A stretch of DNA of 64,000 nucleotides from Volvariella volvacea V23 (Eukaryota > Basidiomycota > Agaricomycetes > Agaricales > Pluteaceae), in NCBI GenBank assembly GCA_000349905.1, contig KB722744.1, forward strand, positions 813,842-877,841, in the 5' to 3' direction. This document shows positions 11,710 to 22,224 of the stretch, piece after piece. The notes beneath the pieces are model-generated. The model did not search any database and was not told where the DNA came from. It saw nothing but the letters and a program-made list of their open reading frames with translations. The position numbers were made by a program, and so were the translations under genes. How positions within the stretch are numbered: the first letter of the stretch is position 1; the number at the start of each line of letters is the position of its first letter.

Positions 11710-12547
11710 ATGCCGCGCACCGCTGAGACAGCCAGCTTCAAGGTGGGTACCATCTCCTGAGTTCACCATCGTAATCGGTCTTAACCCCTACGGTGTCGAA
11801 TAGCTCAACCATACCATGATCCGTGTTAAGGATCCTCAAGCTTCATTGAAGTTCTACACAGAGGTACATCGGCCATATATAGTTTGCGCGTTGGATGCTA
11901 GACGTGGGCTCATGCGGTGCTGAACGCAGGTTCTGGGGATGGATCTACTTTCCGGTGAGTCTTCATCGCTTGCAGCGGTGCGCGATGCGTAAACACGGTG
12001 AATCTGAGGCGCCGTGGTTAGAGCAACGTTTCGAAGAGATGGGATTCACGCTCTACTTCCTCGCTTTCAACCACGATGGTCGTGAATTGACGGCTGAGGA
12101 GAAGCAGGCCACTCGTTTCGTCCGTGAAGGCAAGTGTACCATCCCACCCCGTTACCCTCTTTTCAGGCTTCTACCCTGACCGTGACCAATAACGTGGTTA
12201 ACACACTCAAACACCCCCAACACTTGCAGGCGTACTCGAGCTCACACACAACCACGGCACTGAGTCGGATCCAGAATTCAAAGGGTATGCTAATGGAAAC
12301 AGTGATCCTGGTCGTGGGTTTGGTCACATCGCCATTAGCGTCGATGACATCGACAAGGCGTGCGAGAGGTTTGAAAAACTTGGTGTCCCATTCAAAAAGA
12401 GGCCCAGCGAAGGGAAGATGAGGGATATTGCTTTCATTTTGGATCCTGATGGGTGAGTTATTTTCCTGCTCCCTGCGCTTGCTGTGTCGGGGCTCAATAA
12501 CGCCTAGTTATTGGGTTGAAATCGTCACGGGCGTTTTGAAGCTGTGA
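11710..12547 (+). CDS. GLO1: Lactoylglutathione lyase (glyoxalase I)
   Basis: Cytosolic metalloenzyme that isomerises the methylglyoxal-glutathione hemithioacetal to S-lactoylglutathione, the first step of methylglyoxal detoxification. Six exons join to a protein of normal short (single-domain) GLO1 length. Seen in order: [20 protein letters not shown] (first metal His), [20 protein letters not shown] then [20 protein letters not shown] (metal Glu), [20 protein letters not shown] (second metal His) and [14 protein letters not shown] (last metal Glu). All four ligands are present, so the enzyme looks active. The joint between TRFVREG and VLELTHN uses a GC-AG intron (donor GCAAGT at 12130); the nearby GT donor would break the frame. 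The gene diverges from MLKL/HeLo-like gene A. Confidence 0.92.
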
Positions 12548-13464
12548 TCACGTTTCATGAATAGCTGTGATGGAAGTGTATGCATTTTTATCAAGGTGGA
12601 ACAAAGCACAAATTCCGGGTTCATACCAGCAACACGTTCTTGAAAGCGGTAACAGTGCTGTCCCGTCTGTCGTCGGCCTAGAGTGGATATCTTGACAGCT
12701 TCCTGATAACCCAGAATGATTTGAGGCGTCTTGAGGTGCTGAAGGAGTCGTTAATACCCACCGCGGGCGGTGTGAATGGAGAGCTTAACTATTGATAGGC
12801 CAGGCTGTTTATAAGCCAAGGAGTTCTTTGAAAAATTCCCGAGGTTGACCGCGGCTCAATGGCCATCGTGGGCAACATAGAGTTGTTAAAAGTAAATGCG
12901 CAGTCATGCCTTCTAGATAACGAGCGATACACGACAAACGCTAGACGTCCCAGCTCATGTAAGTACGAAGAAGGCATGTTTACGAGAGGCCAGAGCTTTG
13001 TACTTTGAGCATCCGCCGGAGCTGGACACTTGCTGTTTTCGTAACTGCGGAAGCATCAGCGTTCAATATTCAATCAATCGGAGGAGAATAGCAGGGACTA
13101 CGTGCCGAGAATACGTTTCGCTTGACAGTTCAAGCTCATGGCATAGCCTCACATCAATGGTCGGCTGCAGAACAAAAACTAGGCGTTCGTTTGGCGAAAT
13201 CCGAATGCACCAATTTATGGGTACTGGCGCAGCATCAATTCAAATGCCCACCGATTCTCTCTTTCCCTATCAGTGTGTGACTCAATTACTATGTACAACG
13301 ACAGTAACGCTCAAAACCGCAGGTATCATTTATTATTGATATCAAGTGAGCTCCGACGCTGAGACTGTACGATAGTACCAACTCGTCAGCCTCGTAGCCC
13401 ACTCTATTACCATACAAGCGTATACATCTCAAAGATTCCATCCAACAATCCAACATGCGTTGCA
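12548..13464. other. Intergenic, 3' flanks of GLO1 and of MLKL/HeLo-like gene B
   Basis: The two genes converge here. No further coding signal, tRNA-like box pair or repeat was found. Confidence 0.5.
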
Positions 13465-14463
13465 TCATTTGCCGGTATACACGACACTGTACGAATTCCC
13501 AGAATTGACGTTGGTGACCTTCTTGCTGCTATGCTTCACCTTGGAATTGCCCTGAATGTGATTAACAGTAACGGAACCACCGTTCTGGATGGATAATGCA
13601 AAGGTAGCGGGCAACATGGACCCATAGATATCCTTCGAGCGCGATTCCCTGGATTTGCCCTCTGAGACTTGTGCAATACTTTCCAAGAATTTCGTCTGCT
13701 CGTCGACCAATTTGGACACGAGAATCCGTAGCTCAATGTTACTCTTGAGCTAAAAAATAATGGTACGTAAGTCTATCATTTGGATAAGGTTTGACAGAGA
13801 AAGGAATAGCTCATCGGGGAACTTTTTAAGTGGCGCAGGTGGCATCCAATAAGATGTCCGCGCCTGATAAGCACCAGGCGCCGTATAGGCTCTGGTTGGA
13901 GATGAAAAACAAAAGCCACCCACCCCAAACTTTGTGAGTGCATGGTTGAGGGACTCACGATGTCCAGCGATAGCACCCTTGTCCGCTTGATAGTTGAATG
14001 TCTTTGTGTACCATTTTCGTTTTTCTCGGTACTTCTTGATGAAAAGTTCAATCTTCTGCAAGTCACTGTGATGTTCATAGGGAACCGTCAGTATTTGGTC
14101 TCATATTAGGTGGGATAAGAATGGAGCGTACTCAAGCAATGCCCGAAGATCCGTCTCAATTTGGGACGTATATTGTACGCCCTTCCTTCCTTCATGTTGA
14201 AGACCCGTTATGATAATATACGATACTTCAGCAGTGTCGTTGGCCAAAGACTTAATGGCTTCTTTGTTCTCTTGAACGGTCTAAAGAATAGAGTGCGCCG
14301 CTGATGGCATCGGTGAGCATAGAGCCAAGAAGAGCGTCGGACTGACCATTGCTATGTCATAGATGGTAAGTGTGAGGCTGGCGACGGTGGAAAGGAGTGG
14401 AATAGGTGCCCAATCGCCAACATCTTTCAGTGTCCCAAGTACTATCGCAGGAAGGTCTGCCAT
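13465..14463 (-). CDS. MLKL/HeLo-like four-helix-bundle protein with C-terminal Gly/Asn pseudo-repeat (paralogue B)
   Basis: Four exons (14463-14347, 14280-14132, 14065-13924, 13749-13465) give 230 aa. The protein starts straight into the first helix (MADLPAIVLGTLKDVGDWAP, then IPLLSTVASLTLTIYDIAM), then TVQENKEAIKSLANDTAEVS, YIIITGLQHEGRKG, the strongly basic KIELFIKKYREKRKWYTKTF and HRESLNHALTKFG, followed by a linker helix (NIELRILVSKLVDEQTKFLE). This is the MLKL-NTD/HeLo-like bundle seen in Agaricomycete NLR and stand-alone proteins. The last 42 residues hold SVTVNHIQGNSKVKHSS then KKVTNVNSGNSY. Exon lengths 117, 149 and 142 are identical to those of paralogue C; in exon 3, 34 of 47 residues match C. 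Role as a cell-death executor is inferred. No NACHT, kinase or WD domain is attached. Confidence 0.8.
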
Positions 14464-14490
14464 TTATTAGGGCTGGGAGTCCTCTCTGGC

Positions 14491-14499
14491 ATTTATAGG
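14491..14499 (-). promoter_or_regulatory. TATA box of MLKL/HeLo-like gene B
   Basis: CCTATAAAT on the minus strand, about 30 nt before the ATG at 14463. The short distance implies a very short 5' UTR. Confidence 0.5.
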
Positions 14500-16876
14500 C
14501 CTCGGGCTGTGACGCCAAATGAACCACGTGACCGCAGGAACCGGTGCTTAGATTGGTCAAAACAGACAACTAGTCAATACCCCACCAATTTCCGCCAGTC
14601 GTACCCCTGTCGTTTTAACCACTCCTTCCGCTTCATTGTCTCAATCATCGATCATTCGTCGATACCCACCAGCTGCTCTCAGACCTCAGATGTAAAAACG
14701 GGACAAGAAAGCGAAATGGGCATAGAGGGTGAATGTCCTTCATTGGTGTTCGTGAGCTGTGTTTCCTGTGGCCTTGGCTGTAAATGCACACCTATAGCCA
14801 AAGGCCAGGCTATGTGCTTGTAATCTGTTGGTCCATAGCAATAGTTCGATACACATGAAGAGACCATCGTTTTGTTGTTGGGCTACAAATGCATGGGATT
14901 GCAGGTATGTTGAAGACGCGCACCAACTCTATGGTCAAGTCTATTGGTTTGGGAAATGCAAGTGCAACCAAGTTCTCATCTTTTGGTCCTCTCATAGTTT
15001 ACCCGGTTTTGGCTCTGTATCTTGCGCAATGCCTTAACGTACTGCATGTACCTTATCGCATGTCGACCAATTTGTATGTGAAGCGGATTAACTATTCCTC
15101 GTCGTTCTACGCGCAGACATGAGTCCCTCCTCAACCTTAAATGTCGTTGAGACAGTTAAAGTTGTGGCTTCTTACCTGGCTCGCATCTTGCTTGGTAATC
15201 TCAAAGTAATCGTTCTACAAACGTCTTGACTCATCAATTACATTTCCAGAGTGCGTTAAGTCGTCAATGATGCCAGGGTCTTTCTTCACCTCCCCGGACC
15301 CCTATCGTGGACCTGGATGCTCTGCTTATCGAATTCTATGCGTTGTGATGCATTTTCACTTTGAAGGCTTATCATATGGCGGTCGCATTTTAATCGTTCT
15401 TTACTACACTTTTGTTGAGTGAGCGATAAACACATAAGAATGCTCATCCTCCTTGCTTCTTTCACGTGATCACAGCACCCTTTATACATATTATAGGCTC
15501 ATTCACATCCAGGTCATGGGCAGCAATCCCGTGTAGTTCCTTGTAAGCTCTCAAGGCATCAACGTATCCCCCAGTCTCGTTGCGACAAATCCTACTTTAT
15601 TAGGGCACTGCCCGTTGGGCCCAAGGTCTTGACCGCGCCCTCAAGCGAGACCCCTCAATCCGTGCACCAATTACTATGAGCACACAGCAGTGACGATGTG
15701 AATGTGGGTCCAGTACCGAGATGCCGCTTGGCCTAGCCCCAGTATCCATACCAGTAGTACCTTCCCTCCCCATGTTCTCCGTGGTTGTCTGTGCCAGAGA
15801 ATGTTAAGGTTCTGTCCTTCTCCCGTTCCTGTTTCCACCGTTCCTTCACAGTCTCCCTTAATCGAGTTGTGTGATGCTTTCATATGGGGCGGCTTATGCA
15901 TGCAAGCCGTACTAAGGTCTGGTCGCTAAATTTGGTACGACGCACACGAGAGACCGCTTTGCATGCTTCTCATGCTGCATCAGACTGCTTGAGCTGTGAG
16001 TGTGTGGAGACTTTTTCGTCATTACGAAGTGGAGCCACAGCTCATATGCCGACTTTCAGGAAATAAGTAGGCAAAATTAATGAAATGCCATATCGGGAAC
16101 CTGCAGACCCACTTTACATTTGCCGCATGTTGTATAAGACGTACTGTGTATATCTTTTTACGGCCTATAAATACATCGTCAAGGTTTTAGTCAGGTGGTC
16201 CTGCATCATGTCCTTTTTTACTAAAGGGTCTTTGGGTTGTTCAATTCCCCCAAAGTATTACTGGAGAGGGAGAAGAATGTATTGCACTGCGGCGGATCTT
16301 TTTAAGACGGCTTAACTTAGAACCTACCACTGCCACTCCGACGTTTGCTGAAAATCACCTCAACTCCTTTATGCTTTCATGCTCTAAGAGCGCGGCGTAA
16401 GTGGGTGTGGGTACCCTCCGATCCAATCTGGGATTCGCCAAATAAGTGAATCCCGTCAGCGTTTGCCCTTAGCGTGACAACCCGATGCGCTAGGATGCAG
16501 ATTAGCTGCGTATCACGGCCAGCTACAGTGTGCTACGAGGCGGTGAACTATGGGAACAGGATGGAAGCCTGTCACCAGGCTGCGTATCTATCCATTCGAA
16601 GTTCTAAATCAGAATATCTCAGGCCTGGATGACTCCATCCGACTCTGCCTTCGTGAGTACGGTATGCGGACATAGCCCTCAGGCATTGCCAAAACCGCGT
16701 AGATGCGCTCAGACCCAAGTCAGTCTACGCAAATTCGGATCTAGCCAGCATGGAAATGGCTATTTGGTGGTACGACTTGAAAGTACTGAGTCAGGTGCCA
16801 TGCTAAAAATACTTGGTAGTGTCATGTAGCCTCATCGAATGAGGCTTATACCATAGGCGGCCTCTAGCTACGCGAT

Positions 16877-17201
16877 TTACAGTTCTCCGTCTCTCTCGTC
16901 CTTCCTTGCTCCACATCGATGCACACCATCAGGTATGAAAAGAGACAATCGGAGGCGTGTTTGTGGGGCCTTGGGGATGCGGTGGGATGCTTTCTCAGCT
17001 CCTAAGGACGACCTTAAGCCAATGCAACCTGGGTAAAGCACTGAAAGTGCAAATGCCGCCAATGCGCTGTTCAATATCAGTCCATCCACGAGACATCATG
17101 TTTGGTGCTCTCTCCTCCAGCTGGCGTAACCTCCATTTCTGGATTGCCGGAAATTTGTGAGGAAAAAAAGTCAATGGCGCCAAATCCAATTCCCAATTCA
17201 C
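16877..17201 (-). pseudogene. Possible gene remnant (F-box/LRR-like flavour)
   Basis: Two overlapping minus-strand frames have coherent protein-like pieces: FPAIQKWRLRQLEERAP and ALPRLHWLKVVLRS in one, then APQTRLRLSLFIPDGVH in the other. The texture recalls the C-terminal part of the F-box/leucine-rich proteins common in Agaricomycetes. There is no start and no continuous frame, so if real it is a decayed fragment. Very uncertain. Confidence 0.15.
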
Positions 17202-18208
17202 AGCAGAACACTAAGTGGTATGTGCTAGATGATCGCTACCTTGAGGTGTAGTGTGATTTTTCTTGAAGTGTTTAATAGGGATAAATATCGGAAAAACCTG
17301 GTACAGCACCTTATCACTACTGACGCAATGATTGCCCACCGATCTGCTGAAGACTAACATTATGTATTTGGGGTAATAAAGCATCCCTCCATCCCAGCAC
17401 CACAGACGTGCCTATAAATCACAGGCTTTAAAATCGTAGATGATAGCATCGTCACACGTCAGGACAATTCAAGTTCGGGTGTTACCTCCGTATTCACCGT
17501 GTTGGCCACCCTCGGAGCTGTTGACAAAACATTGAACTTCTACATCGACAAATTTCACAGGCCATGTGGGATAGAGATGCAGATCATATATATATCCCAC
17601 GGAACTTATTGACTTACTACCTGTAGCATGTACTTCCAGGTTGCTCAAGTAGTAAGCCGTCTCTTTCTAATTTAGGTGTCAAAAATCCCCCCTGTGTTTA
17701 GAGCGGCGCCTATCATCTTAACCAAGCACGTAAACTCGCATCTACCCGCAGTCGCCGCCAGGCTATTTGCGTTAACATCACTAGCCGTTAGTTGATCCAG
17801 CTCCAAGTTCTACATCCAGCTAAACCCTTGCGACTCTTGTTGCGACTTCGAATTCCTTCCCATTTGAATGCCAGTCGGAACTGTTGCGTTCGGATAAAGA
17901 CTGAGGTATGCCCTACACTAGCTACAATACCCATACCTCATCTGGCTTCGGGAAACCTACGGTGCGCTGTGAACCTCCTTCGTTACACAACTAAATTAAG
18001 ATATACAATTCGAGTTCAAAAATTTCGACAGTACATGTATATAATGAGCTAATCCGCCAAACCAGAGGTACCAAAACTGGTTCTTCGTGCCAGTCCAGTA
18101 GCCCAAGCGCCCGTAAGGGTGATCACTGTCGAAAAGGCGCTTGTATTTACGGAGTAACTGAACATGAAGGGTGATAGCACACGACAAATGCTCGGCAAAA
18201 AGTTCCGA

Positions 18209-19122
18209 TCATGCTACTCCAGCATACGTGAAAGTATATGAGTTTCCCGAGTTTATGTTTGTAACTTTCTTGCTACTGTGCTTGACCTTGGAGTCTCCCT
18301 GTATGTGGTTGACTGTGACTGCACCGCCACTGTTCTGAATTGATATCCCAAACTTTGCAGGCAACATTGAACCATACACATCTTTCGTAAGAGATTCTTT
18401 GGGTTTACCCTCTGAAGTCTGTGCTATGCCATCTAAAAATTTCTTTTGCTCATTGACAAGTTGGCCAACGAGCAATCGGAGCTCAATATTACTTTTAAGC
18501 TAATTAAATAGGAGGACGAATACTGGGTTAATAATGCGCAAAGGGAGCCCCACTCAGCACGAAGAATGGCGTGAGCGTGTTTGAGTATCAAAAACACTAC
18601 TCACCCCAAATTTTGCGAGAGAATTGTTGAGAGCCTCCCGGTGCCCAGCGATAGTTCCTTTGTCGGACTGGTAGTTGAGTGTTCTAGTGTACCACTTTCG
18701 TTTTTCCCTGTATCTCTTGACGAATGCCTCGATTTTGTGTAACTCCCTGTCACCGGTTTTCAGTAGAAAGTAAAGCGATGAGAACGAGGGGACATACTCT
18801 AATAGAAGTCGAAGATCTGCCTCGATTTGTGAGGTGTATTTAACACCATTCCTTCCCTCGTGTTGAAGGCCCGTTATGATGATGTACGATACATCGGTAG
18901 TGTCACGTGCCAACGATTTGACAGCTTCCTTGTTCTCTTGAACGGTCTTTAAATAGATAGCAGTGAGCTTGCAGTAGACATAGAGGAGCGTCTAAACGGG
19001 CTAACGGTTGCAATATCATAGATTGAAAGAGTGAGGCTAGCCACAGTGGAGAGGAGTGGGATGGGAGCCCAATCACCGACATCTTTAAGGGTCCCTAGAA
19101 TTATAGAAGGAATGTCAGCCAT
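18209..19122 (-). CDS. MLKL/HeLo-like four-helix-bundle protein with C-terminal Gly/Asn pseudo-repeat (paralogue C)
   Basis: Four exons (19122-19006, 18946-18798, 18746-18605, 18499-18209) give 232 aa. Order of parts as in B: MADIPSIILGTLKDVGDWAP and IPLLSTVASLTLSIYDIAT, then TVQENKEAVKSLARDTTDVS, YIIITGLQHEGRNG, the basic helix KIEAFVKRYREKRKWYTRTL, HREALNNSLAKFG and NIELRLLVGQLVNEQKKFLD. The tail is ISIQNSGGAVTVNHIQGDSK, VKHSS, KKVTNINSGNSYTFTYAG. The reading frame is intact through all splice sites, which argues against a pseudogene, although the first intron ends in a weak acceptor (TTTAAAG). The domain belongs to the MLKL N-terminal-like/HeLo-type bundles. The job is inferred to be membrane-directed cell death triggered through the tail. 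It differs from B mainly by conservative changes. Confidence 0.8.
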
Positions 19123-19165
19123 TTAGTATGGGTTGTCTGAATAATGGATAGGGACGCCATACCAA

Positions 19166-19175
19166 GGTATAAGTA
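19166..19175 (-). promoter_or_regulatory. TATA-like element of MLKL/HeLo-like gene C
   Basis: TACTTATACC on the minus strand about 45-50 nt before the ATG at 19122. A weaker match than in genes A and B. Confidence 0.3.
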
Positions 19176-21376
19176 CTCGGGGGAGTATGTAGATGCAGTA
19201 CCTCGATCTGGTCAAGATCACGATCTCAAAACATAACTAAAATACCTTATTAGGATAATTTTTGCATCGGAGATTCAAATCTAAACGCTCAGGGTTGTGT
19301 AGAATTTTAGGGATGGCGTATGTAGTTCCTTGAGGGCCCCTCGCACGTAAACACACCCTTAGAGAAGAATGGCCAGATAGCACACTTGTACCTCATACTA
19401 TTGAAATTTTGCAATACAAGGTCATATATCCAGAGTATTTAGACATCGTACCGTAGGAGCATAAAGGCAAAATCAATGCTGCAGTCCGTAATCCTTACAG
19501 GCTTCAGTGTGCGTTTGCGACGTGCAACTCATACATAACTAGCATTGTACAGTGGGAAGTTAGAGTCATTGCAATCCGACCATGACTTGTAGCACTGTTA
19601 TAATTACTAGCTTTAATGGACGCGAGAGGGGAATGCCAAGTAGAAACTTCTTGCACTTAACATGTTACACTACTAAAAATGGCCGTGATGCATACAACTG
19701 AAACACTTGAGTCCGAACTGGGTCACTTAAAGCCTCATACATGAACCCCCTGCTCTATGATCCACCTGCTGTTAGAGGTTGACAACATCATCATTTCTTA
19801 GTGTGTGTTATACTAGTCCCTGTAGAATAGGCGTTCATTGATCATCTGCCACAATATTAGCGCCAATTAACATCTCACCCTTGGCTTTCGAGACACTCAA
19901 CATTCGGGATTAGTTTCTCACTGAAGTTTCAAGTTCACGTAATGTCCCCTCCTCTCCATATACGCACTTTAGGGGCATTAGGCCTTAATGGCAGTTTTAT
20001 CTATTGCTACTTGTCGCAAATCTTGAAGTAAGGCTACTCCAATGCATATTACTGTATTGAGCTTATTAGCACATGCATCACCTGGAATGAGTCACGATGA
20101 AGTCCTCATGATAGTGACTGAAGGCAAGTTTATTTCTACGCTGTGATGAAGTATTCGGTTCCCCGCAACTTGAACTGCCGTGTTGGAAATAGCATCCGAG
20201 TCAGTAAGCTTCACAGTAGGGGACAAGACTATAAGGCTACTATTGTACCACTAGCCGAGAGTACTATAGCCCCCTGAGTTTGCTGATGTACGGTTCATTA
20301 GTTCTATGGTCCCAATGGAGTAATTTCATTAAGCCCAATTCATTCCGGCTACTTGCAATCTATCTCACAAGACTAGAGGCCTTAACAATATCTGGTGGTA
20401 AACCATCTAGCGCTATGCGAGATGCTGTCACCCATAAAGTTATGTAAGCCTCATGTTCTCGAGGTCTCGTACATGTTCTCTGAATTGTATTCTGATTTTC
20501 ATTCAAGAAGACAGTAGGTATATAAGGGCCCAAGGCCCAAACCAATATCCTAACTTTCCGGTATTCTACCTTTTCTAGAAGCAGCCATTGCTCTGTTCGA
20601 GCACTCTCATGTTCTCAGCATTCGAATATTCGCTTCTCTATTCTATCTACTCATATTGATGTGCCGTCACGGAAAGGGAGGTTTGGATCCGTCCATACAG
20701 GGGTAAGGAATCTCTGATGTGTGAGTATACGCATACACTACCGTGCAAGCAATGGGTTCATACTACTTCCACGATGCAACCCCAAGGCGCATTTACAACT
20801 TCAATGGTATGAATTACAACTCACTACACCTTCCAAGCCATTCACAACCCACATTTTCAGCTCTGTTGACTTCTTCCGACTATCATTACAGCTTAAAGAC
20901 CGTTCCCTTTCGTCTGTCAAGTGAAACTTCATGGTTGCACCTGTCATCTAATTATATGATATAGGCTGCGCTCTTTCCCTACTTATCCTTCTCCTGCTTC
21001 AACCACTCTCCGGTCTCCATCGAAGGTCTGTCCTCTTGACTAGTTGAATGCATCAATAGGGCCTAATAGGATTTGGTGAATTTCTGACCATCGCAGTCAG
21101 TACATGTTCTGCATATTCCAGCAGGAAGACAACTAATTCCATGTATACTCTCACAAACATTACCTCTACTTTCATCAAACAATTTAAAGGCTTAAATTCA
21201 CGCATCAACTTAGAAAAACCTTGGCCTTGACCAGTCGAAATGTGGTTAGGTCCTATCACAACCCAGTGAGTTGGATCTGCCGGCTACTATTCTCATTCAT
21301 ATCCCATGGACGCCATTTCTATTTACGCGGTTGTCACCTCGACAGGTGCTATGAAATAGGCATTGCAGTCATGCTA

Positions 21377-21410
21377 TACCAAAAGGGTTCAGTACCAAAA
21401 AGGGTTCAGG
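21377..21410. repeat. Two-copy tandem repeat, unit about 17 bp
   Basis: Two near-identical copies of TACCAAAAAGGGTTCAG side by side, differing by one A. Non-coding context. Confidence 0.7.
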
Positions 21411-22224
21411 AGTTGCACTGCGCAAAGATTTGACATCCGACGTCGCTTGCGCCGGTTTACATATCTGCCCTCTTCACCAGGTTGTACTCGTACCGACACA
21501 GTTCACTATTCATGCTGTCCAAGTTTTCATCTTTCAACAAGGATGTGCCGCCTGCCATGGCATCGCATCGCACACAACTGATTCAAGGGCGAATGCTTGA
21601 TTCTAACGGTATTTGATCATCCCCACAATCCTGAGCTGCATCAACACTGCATCGTATTCGGAAGTTATGAGGAAAGATTGAAAAAATCCCGTAAAGCAAT
21701 GTAGTTACAAGTCGGAGTTGTTCAGGGACCGACGCATCAATTAAGTAAGTATTTCTAAGTGAATTCGCACTGGCACCCTACTGCCGGGTTTCAAGCTTAG
21801 GTCTTAAGCTTTAAATCACCGCGTATGAGAGATTGAGTAAAGAAGGTAGCCATACTTGACAATGGCGTTGATGGTCGGCATTGGAAAGTAGCACCTATCG
21901 GCGGGTTTCTAGCCACACTGGTTTACATTTCCAACTACTAGTATGACAAAGTGATAGAGGACAACCGTCTCTTGTTTCCTGCTCTCCCTTTGGAACAATC
22001 GTATAGGTATAGTTCCTACAATCCTGGTTGGTAAGGTGCTTGTTCGCAACTTGAACTACCAAAAAGCAATGAAGATTAATGCCACCTGCGCTGCGGGTGG
22101 CGTTGCAGCTCAACTACTGCCATAAAGTTCATCACACAATGCAATTTAGCGAAACTCACGAAAGCTGACGCTTGCAATGCTCGAGCTGCTCCAAACCCAT
22201 TTCCACAAACGCGAGCCCAGTCAG

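Larger units (their letters stand above)
14464..18208. other. Gene-poor stretch between MLKL/HeLo-like genes B and C
   Basis: No intact gene was recognised in these 3.7 kb. Open frames are short and overlap in conflicting frames. The one patch with protein-like composition is at 16877-17201 (separate entry). I saw no long terminal repeats or transposase motifs, but diverged transposons could be missed by eye. Confidence 0.5.
19123..22224. other. Gene-free stretch closing the accessory region
   Basis: Over 3 kb without a credible gene. All open frames are under 75 codons and unlike protein. Composition is AT-richer than in the neighbouring REX1 gene. It contains one short tandem repeat (21377-21410). 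Confidence 0.55.

Noticed and set aside
17430..17620. Second, degenerate glyoxalase-like copy (frame with LGAVDKTLNFYIDKF)
   Set aside because: Only a dozen residues resemble the LKFYTE region of GLO1; metal-ligand motifs and the downstream half are missing.
20460..21170. Two similar fragments (GTACATGTTCT followed by an AGAAGACA-like phrase) that might be repeat ends
   Set aside because: Similarity is limited to about 11 bases plus a loose second match; not enough to call a repeat.
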